A program made the translations under genes and the position numbers. This document shows, piece after piece, positions 5,277 through 10,761 of a stretch of 10,761 nucleotides of DNA. Positions within the stretch are counted from its first letter, which is position 1; every line of letters begins with the position of its first letter. The stretch covers positions 1-10,761 of the forward strand of contig CAZGKY010000068.1 of the NCBI GenBank assembly GCA_964525625.1. Reading direction: 5' to 3'. This stretch comes from Stramentimicrobium sp964525625 (GTDB lineage: Bacteria; Atribacterota; Phoenicimicrobiia; Phoenicimicrobiales; Stramentimicrobiaceae). The notes beneath the pieces were generated by a model that was given only the letters and a program-made list of their open reading frames with translations, did no database searches and was not told where the DNA came from.

Positions 5277-6926
5277 TTAATACCCTTCAACAATATTTAC
5301 CCTGTTTTCCGGTTCTTGGCTATAATATATTCTTTTAATGTTATTATAAACTGCTAAAATATTCTCCTCTATAGCCTTATCAGTATAGCCGGCATTATGT
5401 GGTGATAAAATTACATTAGATAATTTATGAAAGGCATATCTACTGGGTAATCTTTCTGGAGAATTACGATCGGGATACTGATACCAGGTATCAATTGCTG
5501 CTCCTGCTAAGGTACCTTTTTTCAGATGAAAATAGAGTGCTTTTTCATCAATAACCTTTCCCCGCCCCACATTAATAAGATATTTTCCCTTCATCAGGCT
5601 AAGCAGTCGATCATTAATCATATTTTCAGTTTTAGGAGTTAAAGGTAAGGCTATTATGATAAAATCAGATTGGGTAATAACATAATCCAATTGCTCAGGA
5701 GTTCCCAAAAAAGTCAAATTATATTTTTTATCCCATTCTTCTTCTTTCTTGATTGAACGTTTTATGGCGTAAATATTCATTCCAAACACTTTCGCCCTTT
5801 TTGCAATTTCCGTTCCTATGGAACCGAAACCGATAATACCTAAGTTTCTTCCATACAGTTGAATAGTAGGTTCTCCAGTAATAAATCCATGCCATTTTCC
5901 CTGTCTTAAATCTTGATCGTTATTCAACAGATTTTTAGCCAGTGCCAGTAATAGACAAAGAGCATGCTCTGATACAGCATGACTATTACTATGAGTATTA
6001 CACACCACTACCTGAGAATACTTTTGAAAAATCTCCAAATTTTGTTTATCAACTCCCGCAAAAGGGATTTGAAACAATTTCAGTCTTTTAGCCTGACTTA
6101 ACTCGAATTCACCTAACTCTCCTCCTACTATTACCTCTGCACTTTGTAATTGCTGACTAAGCTTTATATTATCGCGGGCCGGAAAGATAAACTCAATCGG
6201 TAGATGGTCTTCCTGGTTATATTTTTCTAATAATTCCAGCCATCTATTCTCACTAACCATTTTACTAAAAATTAACACTTTCATTTTTTTATTATGCCCA
6301 TCTTGTTTTGTTTCTTCTCTTTCCTGAAGATATAAGCGAGCAGCAACAATATGTTTGCACTCCAAATTCCATTTACGACAATGATTCTCAAAATCATAAC
6401 AATCACATTCCGGAATGGTCAAATCGACTCGATATGTTTTTTTATTTTTTTTATTATAAACTAAAAAATTGTTCCCTTCCTGCTCTACTATCAATTCCCG
6501 GGAGGCAGTAGCCCTTTTATTCTGCTCCTTACTAATCAGTAATTTTCGAGCCAATTGATCAGCCAGCTGGTTATCTTCCCTTCTATTCCAGATGAAATAG
6601 ATAGGAACCTTAATTTCTTTAATTAATTTCTGAATTCTTTCATAGAGGGGGATTATCTTTTTATTTTTTACCTTAAATTGTCCATTTAATTGTTTTACTA
6701 GTAATTGGCTATCACAATAACATTCTACTGAATCAGCTGGAATATTTTTTATTTCTTCCAAACCCCTTATTACGGCACAATACTCAGCAATATTATTGGT
6801 ACCCATTCCGATTATTTCATTAATTTTTTTCCATAGTTGACCATCTCGATATATAACAATTCCAATAGCCATATTCCCAGGATTGGGAATACAGGAACCA
6901 TCAACACGTAATAATATCTTTGACAT
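5277..6926 (-). CDS. Three-domain fusion: RNase HI-like, SWIM zinc finger, D-2-hydroxyacid dehydrogenase
   Basis: A single 549-residue frame with three parts. Residues 1-130 are an RNase HI-type domain with all four acidic catalytic residues visible: D9 (VDGS), E48 (AEYC), D72 (CDSQ) and D123 (LADQLA); it should cut the RNA of RNA-DNA hybrids. Residues about 165-200 hold a SWIM zinc finger, CxC (C174, C176) and CxH (C190, H192), a nucleic-acid or protein-binding module. Residues 215-549 are a D-isomer 2-hydroxyacid dehydrogenase with NAD(P)-binding GFGSIG (366-371), R455 in NVGRGK and H510 in SPHNAG. The usual catalytic Glu of the DVFxxEP motif is replaced by Tyr (IDTWYQYP, Y484). At the end of Rossmann strand 2 the usual Asp is replaced by KRS (389-391), hinting at NADP. 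The dehydrogenase part begins MKVLIF right after a run of seven A, so a frameshift-made fusion must be considered. It lies 11 bp after the LOG-like gene, with AAAAGGGAT as ribosome site. Confidence 0.85.
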   Translation of the reverse strand: MSKILLRVDGSCIPNPGNMAIGIVIYRDGQLWKKINEIIGMGTNNIAEYCAVIRGLEEIKNIPADSVECYCDSQLLVKQLNGQFKVKNKKIIPLYERIQKLIKEIKVPIYFIWNRREDNQLADQLARKLLISKEQNKRATASRELIVEQEGNNFLVYNKKNKKTYRVDLTIPECDCYDFENHCRKWNLECKHIVAARLYLQEREETKQDGHNKKMKVLIFSKMVSENRWLELLEKYNQEDHLPIEFIFPARDNIKLSQQLQSAEVIVGGELGEFELSQAKRLKLFQIPFAGVDKQNLEIFQKYSQVVVCNTHSNSHAVSEHALCLLLALAKNLLNNDQDLRQGKWHGFITGEPTIQLYGRNLGIIGFGSIGTEIAKRAKVFGMNIYAIKRSIKKEEEWDKKYNLTFLGTPEQLDYVITQSDFIIIALPLTPKTENMINDRLLSLMKGKYLINVGRGKVIDEKALYFHLKKGTLAGAAIDTWYQYPDRNSPERLPSRYAFHKLSNVILSPHNAGYTDKAIEENILAVYNNIKRIYYSQEPENRVNIVEGY

Positions 6927-6937
6927 AAATATCCCTT

Positions 6938-7438
6938 TTATTGGTAATAAATACTATTTATTTTTGTTTTTAGCAAATCTCTCAAATCTTTTAATTCATC
7001 AATAAAATAGACCTTACCTTCTTTGAAATAAGGTTTAAGCCAATCTCCAGCATCAAATCTGAATAATATTACCTCTTTACCATAGTTTAAAGCCAGGGCA
7101 ATTTCGGAAATAGTCCCCGCTCTTCCTGGTAAAGCCACAATCAGGTCACTGCTTAATACATTAATTACATTTCTAGCCATACCCATACCTGTTACAATAG
7201 GAATATCAATATATTGAGAAGCCCAAGCTCGATCAGTAAAGGGTAATATTCCTAAAGTAATTCCTCCATTCTCTTTGGCACCCTTAGCCGATGCTTCCAT
7301 AACTCCAGAAGCTCGACCACCATTTAACAATATCCAGCCTTCCTGAGCAATCATTGCTCCAACTTGATAGGCATATTGTTCATCTTCAGGATTTACAAAT
7401 TGTGCTCCACCCATTATTCCAATGATAATCTTTTTAAT
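6938..7438 (-). CDS. LOG-like / TIGR00725-type Rossmann nucleotide-binding protein
   Basis: Member of the lysine-decarboxylase-like (LOG) Rossmann superfamily, in the TIGR00725 branch whose function is unknown; LOG relatives hydrolyse cytokinin-type nucleotides. Counted from the internal ATG at 7412-7414 (158 residues), motifs are GGRASGVMEASAKGA (32-46), GMGMARNVI (76-84) and PGRAGTISE (96-104), the counterpart of the LOG PGGxGTxxE signature with Gly to Arg. That ATG would delete Rossmann strand 1. The same frame upstream encodes KKIIIGI and opens only after a stop at 7451-7453. I therefore place the start at the ATT of 7436-7438 (giving MKKIIIGIMGGAQ, 166 residues), which sits 6 bases after a GGGGGG ribosome site. 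If AUU initiation is wrong, the CDS is 6938-7414. It is the first gene of an operon with the fusion gene, 11 bp downstream. Confidence 0.8.
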   Translation of the reverse strand: MKKIIIGIMGGAQFVNPEDEQYAYQVGAMIAQEGWILLNGGRASGVMEASAKGAKENGGITLGILPFTDRAWASQYIDIPIVTGMGMARNVINVLSSDLIVALPGRAGTISEIALALNYGKEVILFRFDAGDWLKPYFKEGKVYFIDELKDLRDLLKTKINSIYYQ

Positions 7439-7444
7439 AAAAAT

Positions 7445-7453
7445 CCCCCCTTA
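7445..7453 (-). promoter_or_regulatory. Ribosome binding site favouring an AUU start
   Basis: On the minus strand TAAGGGGGG is followed by the spacer ATTTTT and then ATT AAA AAG, the ideal 6-base distance for the upstream AUU codon. The first ATG in this frame is 30 bases from the G run and has only a weak GGA before it. No ATG, GTG or TTG exists in frame between the TAA stop and that ATG. Confidence 0.5.
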
Positions 7454-7490
7454 GGTTAGAAAAGTAATATTTTATTATTGCTATTTATTT

Positions 7491-7520
7491 ATTATATACA
7501 ATAAAATTCTATTTTCTCAA
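7491..7520 (-). promoter_or_regulatory. Sigma-A-type promoter of the LOG-like/fusion operon
   Basis: On the minus strand TTGAGA (7515-7520, 5 of 6) is followed after 18 bases by a perfect TATAAT (7491-7496). A start near 7484 gives a leader of about 46 nt to the proposed AUU codon, which places the GGGGGG ribosome site within the transcript. Confidence 0.6.
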
Positions 7521-7648
7521 GTTAGAATCATAAAGTGTCTCTATTTACAGTACATTTGATCCTCCTCTGGTCTAATCTCTATCATCCTCTTCCCAGCTAA
7601 CAATTACCAGTATTTTCTGATGGAATATGTTTATTAACCCAAACTTAT

Positions 7649-7676
7649 TTGACATTTGAAAATAATTAGCTAAAAT
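7649..7676 (+). promoter_or_regulatory. Possible sigma-A-type promoter of the unknown gene pair
   Basis: A perfect TTGACA (7649-7654), a 16-base spacer and TAAAAT (7671-7676, 5 of 6). The predicted leader is about 85 nt. The spacing is one base shorter than ideal. Confidence 0.42.
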
Positions 7677-7767
7677 ATTGTAAACGGGAACCTAATAGCA
7701 ATTAAAAAAATAGCAGTAAAAGAGATTTATAATTAAAAAAATCCGTTAATTTAAAGAGGTAGATAAT

Positions 7768-8502
7768 ATGGATATGGAGGAAAGAATTAGATACGCATTT
7801 GAGAATTCCAAAATCCTAAAATGGCCCAAACAGCTTATCTCTTCCTTTGGTTCATCAGAGGTGCATTACCACGTTCTTACTGAACCGATTTATCAGGAGT
7901 TTACTAAAGGAGAGATAGAAACTGTAGTACGAGAAGGTAAAGTAAGCTGGTATAAGCCGCAATTGTTAACTCCAGAATATATTTTACGCATCGAAGGGTT
8001 TAGCGAAGAGGCCAAACAGGCTCTGTTATCTATTGCCAGTGAAATGCCTGATTTAGCTAGTATTTTATATCGTTTTCATTTCAAAAGAGAAGTAGACTCT
8101 ATGAATTTTGTTTCCGGCAACCTGGAGTCCGTTGCTGATAAGATTGCTCGAGATATTGACAAAAGAGGTGATAATCTTTCAGCTGTAATTAAAGGTGTTG
8201 GTGATTTATGGGATATCTCTCTATCAAAATTTATCCTGGACATGATGGCACGAAGTGCCCACCAATCACAATTTCCAGAACTTAAGAAAAGAGGATTAAT
8301 TACCTATAATAGGATTGGTTATCCTGTGCTTTCCCGTGATGCACAGGGTATTCCGCTTGTTGCCAAAAAAGAAATTGAAACTATGTTTGATATGGTCAAA
8401 CACGGGGATATGGAACCCAAAGATCTCAAAATTGAATTAGACCGATGGGGTCTTTTTGAATTCTATCAAGACCGTTTCTTTGAACTGTTCAGAAGGAGGT
8501 AG
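7768..8502 (+). CDS. Conserved-looking protein of unknown function
   Basis: A soluble 244-residue protein with no signal peptide, membrane segment or recognisable catalytic motif; I do not recognise the family. Composition is ordinary and mixed in charge, with phrases that look conserved rather than random: SSEVHYHVLTEPIYQEF (29-45), EIETVVREGKVSW (49-61) followed by PQLLTPEYILRIEGF (64-78), then helical segments to the basic C-terminus FRRR. Genuine coding is supported by length, a ribosome site (AAGAGGT, 7 bases before the ATG), a promoter candidate upstream, and tight coupling to the next gene, whose AAGGAGG ribosome site lies in the last codons of this one. A second in-frame ATG (codon 3) is a less well spaced alternative start. 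The pair may work together; no role is implied by the neighbours. Confidence 0.75.
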   Translation: MDMEERIRYAFENSKILKWPKQLISSFGSSEVHYHVLTEPIYQEFTKGEIETVVREGKVSWYKPQLLTPEYILRIEGFSEEAKQALLSIASEMPDLASILYRFHFKREVDSMNFVSGNLESVADKIARDIDKRGDNLSAVIKGVGDLWDISLSKFILDMMARSAHQSQFPELKKRGLITYNRIGYPVLSRDAQGIPLVAKKEIETMFDMVKHGDMEPKDLKIELDRWGLFEFYQDRFFELFRRR

Positions 8503-8507
8503 TAACA

Positions 8508-9113
8508 GTGGGGTACATTAAATCTGCTTGGGAAATAGCTTTAGAAAAAACAGAAGGTAAAAAGTTGAGCCCTCAAGAAATAGCTGAATTAAAACAACAG
8601 GAAAAGATAGATTCTATATTAGCTCAATATTATAAAGATCAGATTGAGTCAGATCAGTTATGGCATCATTTAAAGGAAGTGCCGGTTCGTTATTTAATAC
8701 AGGCACAAAATAGCTTTCTCAGATCCTTGACCTTTCAGAGCAATCCTTATGATATGGAAAAAAGGAAAAATGGTATCTTAGCTATTGAAAACCTAAAAAA
8801 ATCAAACCTTTCTTCCCATATTGAACAATATTTTAATCAACTAACTCAGGTACAACAAGAATTCCAAAAAGAGAAAGATCAAATAATTCAATATGTAAAA
8901 AAGGACTTAGAAAGAAATCCCCAAAAAAGATTGCAAACTTTTCAACAGGGTAATCGGCTAGTTATAAAAGAATTAAGTATAGAAGAGGTATTGGAACAAG
9001 ACAAAGGACTAAGAAGAAGATTAGATTTGATGGAAAAGAAATATCAGGAAAAATTCAATATGTTAAAAGAAAAAATGGAAGACCTTATTAAGGAAAGTTC
9101 TGAAGAAAGTTAA
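8508..9113 (+). CDS. Coiled-coil-rich protein of unknown function, GTG start
   Basis: A 201-residue, highly charged, soluble protein. The N-terminus MGYIKSAWEIALEKTEGKK leads into a helix-rich region. Residues about 105-135 and 165-198 are dense in Lys, Glu and Gln with heptad-like hydrophobic spacing, suggesting coiled coils. The opening (SAWEIALEK, then LSPQEIAELK) recalls small uncharacterised proteins of anaerobes and spirochaetes annotated only as DUFs, but I cannot assign one safely. The start is GTG at 8508, 5 bp after the stop of the previous gene, with AAGGAGG (8493-8499) 8 bases upstream; no nearby ATG fits that site. Coupled expression with the 244-residue protein is very likely, and a physical complex is a reasonable guess. 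Confidence 0.75.
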   Translation: MGYIKSAWEIALEKTEGKKLSPQEIAELKQQEKIDSILAQYYKDQIESDQLWHHLKEVPVRYLIQAQNSFLRSLTFQSNPYDMEKRKNGILAIENLKKSNLSSHIEQYFNQLTQVQQEFQKEKDQIIQYVKKDLERNPQKRLQTFQQGNRLVIKELSIEEVLEQDKGLRRRLDLMEKKYQEKFNMLKEKMEDLIKESSEES

Positions 9114-9201
9114 AACTTACTCAAACCTGCAAACTTTGAAGAAATATTAATTTATTAAGTTATTTATATACCTTAAAGGAAGGAAAGATAAGGATATTGT
9201 C

Positions 9202-9231
9202 AGGAGAGATACTTACTCTTGATAATCTCCT
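9202..9231 (+). terminator. Weak hairpin after the unknown gene pair
   Basis: AGGAGA (9202-9207) can pair with TCTCCT (9226-9231) over an 18-base loop, followed by AATTTATTTAACC. The stem is short and the loop long, so this is only a candidate end for the transcript of the two unknown genes, 88 bp after the second stop. Confidence 0.22.
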
Positions 9232-9374
9232 AATTTATTTAACCATAAAAAGATTTAAATAGGCTTGATGATAATAGGGCACCTGAAGTCTAAAGTGGGA
9301 AGTACTATTGCTTAAAAAAGATTAGGGATATAAGGTGTAAATAAAAGATGGCAAGAAAAAAAGCAAAGAAGTTA

Positions 9375-9416
9375 AACCTCTTTTAGGGGTTCTTAAAACC
9401 ACCCGCTATGCGGGTG
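9375..9416. repeat. GC-rich hairpin pair overlapping the 3' end of the transporter gene
   Basis: The perfect 7-bp GC-rich stem CACCCGC-TAT-GCGGGTG (9400-9416) lies in the last codons of the transporter gene. Beside it, AACCTCT-TTT-AGGGGTT (9375-9391) forms a second stem with one T-G wobble and contains the stop codon. Such GC-rich hairpins next to short guide-like sequence resemble IS200/IS605-family ends, but no tnpA is present. An alternative is an intrinsic terminator for the minus strand: after both hairpins comes a T-rich run (about 9354-9372). However, the GC-rich stem lies before the stop codon, which is awkward for that role. Confidence 0.4.
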
Positions 9417-10654
9417 CGATATTTACTTACAGCTCTATTTTCAAAATAATAAACCAAATACATTAAAAAAGAAGAAAGGATAGCTAATATAAAGACTAAT
9501 ACCCAAATATTTTCTATATTATAATTACCGATGAATAAACCGGATAAATAAGGACCAAAGATAAATCCAGAACCTATTAAAATATGTATAATGGCACTAA
9601 ATCTGCCTCTATGAGTAATGGGGGTATGATTAATTATATAAACATCGGAATAGGTAGAGGCAATTATTTCACCTAAGGTCCACAAAACTGTAGAAAGAGC
9701 AAATAATAATAAACTGGTACTGAAATAGATTATTCCAAAGCCAAAGGCATAAAGTATCCCTGCTAGAGAAACATTTAAAATTGGTTCAATTTTTCTAGTC
9801 AAACTAATGATAATTATAGTGAAAAAAATAACTACTATGCCATTAATGGTCATTATGGTACCAAAGTATTGCGGACCTCTTTCGCCAAAAATTTTTATCA
9901 TTTGGATTGGTAGGGTAAACTCACTCTGAACATAAATGAAGGAATATAGAGTGAAAATCATAGTAAAAACAATTAAATATGGTCTGGAGAGTAAGACCTG
10001 GTAAATACTTCCCTGTTCTGCTTTTTCAGCACCATAGTCAGAATAAATAGAATCTTTGATACTACTCTGATCGGGAATAGATTCCTCGATCAGAAAATAT
10101 ACCAATAATACTGAAAAAAGAGTGGTGATGGTATCTCCTATAAATATTAAACTGAGGTAATTATTATAGAGTAATCCAGCGATCAAGGGACCAATGGCAA
10201 AACCAATGTTCATACCTAAATACAATAAAGAAAAGGCTGCCTTTCTATTATCAGGATTAGTCAGATCAGCAATCATAGCCTTCATTGCCGGATAATTGGC
10301 ACCGTTGAAGACTGCTGATAATGTTAATAACCAGGGCACTATTTCACTTTGACCAACCAGTAAACAAGAAAAAATAAACCAGGCAGAAAGTACACTAAAG
10401 ATAATAAACACTTTTTTTCTGCCAAAAATATCAGATAATTTACCCCCCAAAAGTAATCCAGGTACTTTTGCCGCAGTAGCCAGCATAACATAAAAACCAG
10501 CTTTTTGCTCACTAAATACCAATGTTTTGGTAAAAAAAATAGCAAGAAATGGAAAGACGAAATTACCCACTGAATTAATGATCTGGGCAAAAAATAAAAT
10601 ATATATACTTCTTGGTAATTTTGTGTAATCTTCAAAAATATTCTTTATACCCAT
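9383..10654 (-). CDS. Major facilitator superfamily transporter (multidrug-efflux-like)
   Basis: Integral membrane secondary transporter, 423 residues, with the length and hydrophobic periodicity of a 12-helix MFS protein. The MFS loop 2-3 signature GKLSDIFGRKK is at 71-81. Helix 5 carries GMNIGFAIGPLIAG (147-160), resembling motif C of drug/H+ antiporters. A hydrophilic central loop (about 190-220) joins the two halves. Substrate cannot be told; drug-efflux relatives such as the MdtH/TetA type are the closest in style. The ATG is preceded by AAAGGTA and a short spacer. The C-terminus (YRTRIAGGFKNP) is encoded within a GC-rich hairpin and looks like an unusual tail. Only 62 bp of genome remain upstream before adapter sequence, so the promoter and any regulator are lost. 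Confidence 0.9.
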   Translation of the reverse strand: MGIKNIFEDYTKLPRSIYILFFAQIINSVGNFVFPFLAIFFTKTLVFSEQKAGFYVMLATAAKVPGLLLGGKLSDIFGRKKVFIIFSVLSAWFIFSCLLVGQSEIVPWLLTLSAVFNGANYPAMKAMIADLTNPDNRKAAFSLLYLGMNIGFAIGPLIAGLLYNNYLSLIFIGDTITTLFSVLLVYFLIEESIPDQSSIKDSIYSDYGAEKAEQGSIYQVLLSRPYLIVFTMIFTLYSFIYVQSEFTLPIQMIKIFGERGPQYFGTIMTINGIVVIFFTIIIISLTRKIEPILNVSLAGILYAFGFGIIYFSTSLLLFALSTVLWTLGEIIASTYSDVYIINHTPITHRGRFSAIIHILIGSGFIFGPYLSGLFIGNYNIENIWVLVFILAILSSFLMYLVYYFENRAVSKYRTRIAGGFKNP

Positions 10655-10716
10655 TAATACCTTTTGCCAATAGACAAAAAAATTACATGACGTTACTAAT
10701 TTTACTTTAATTTTAA

Positions 10717-10761
10717 AGATCGGAAGAGCGTCGTGTAGGGAAAGAGTGTAGGATAGGGTGT
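10717..10761. other. Illumina adapter contamination at the contig end
   Basis: Bases 10717-10749 (AGATCGGAAGAGCGTCGTGT and on to GAGTGT) match all 33 bases of the reverse complement of the Illumina TruSeq universal (P5-side) adapter. The last 12 bases (AGGATAGGGTGT) loosely resemble the continuation of that adapter with read errors. This is library sequence, not genome; the true contig ends at about 10716. Confidence 0.98.

Larger units (their letters stand above)
7439..7767. other. Divergent promoter region between the LOG-like operon and the unknown gene pair
   Basis: This 329-bp spacer holds the minus-strand ribosome site (7445-7453) and promoter (7491-7520), and a plus-strand promoter (7649-7676). 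Between them is an unremarkable stretch (about 7555-7605) with clusters of CCTC/CTC. No RNA gene or clear operator is seen. Confidence 0.6.

Noticed and set aside
10339..10635. A 98-codon minus-strand frame inside the transporter gene
   Set aside because: It is an out-of-frame shadow of the hydrophobic transporter sequence and has no ribosome site.

Overview
The window is AT-rich bacterial DNA with compact genes, strong purine-rich ribosome binding sites and no sign of plasmid or phage functions. The gene content (a PPi-type phosphofructokinase, class II aldolase, HflK/HflC, a LOG-like nucleotide-binding protein) would suit a low-GC anaerobe, for example Atribacterota or a Clostridia-like lineage. 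No rRNA or marker gene fixes the taxon, so this is inference. The right edge is a true contig end: the last ~45 bases are Illumina library adapter, not genome, so the assembly came from short reads and probably from a metagenome or single cell.

Layout. Positions 1-161 (minus) hold the first 53 codons of dnaE (replicative DNA polymerase III alpha). A 561-bp gene-free stretch with two hairpins separates it from a minus-strand glycolytic pair, fba (class II fructose-bisphosphate aldolase) then pfp (phosphofructokinase with PPi-type active-site residues). The pair is driven by a good sigma-A-type promoter at 2708-2737. A 660-bp gene-free region follows with a GC-richer hairpin island and a 59-bp MITE-like palindromic element flanked by an 8-bp direct repeat. 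Next come hflK-hflC (plus, overlapping by ATGA), closed by a strong hairpin at 5228-5262.

On the minus strand from about 7438 to 5277 a two-gene operon encodes a LOG/TIGR00725-like protein, which seems to start at a non-canonical AUU codon, and an unusual three-part protein: RNase HI-like domain, SWIM zinc finger and a D-2-hydroxyacid dehydrogenase in one 549-residue frame. Divergent from it on the plus strand are two tightly coupled genes of unknown function (7768-8502 and 8508-9113, the second rich in predicted coiled coil). A 12-TM-type major facilitator transporter (minus, 9383-10654) ends the genomic part. Its last codons contain a GC-rich hairpin resembling a transposon end.

How the genes work together. 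fba and pfp catalyse consecutive steps around fructose-1,6-bisphosphate, and PPi dependence would make the phosphofructokinase step reversible. HflK and HflC form one membrane complex. The most unusual unit is the LOG-like gene plus the RNase H-SWIM-dehydrogenase fusion; its function cannot be deduced from sequence alone.
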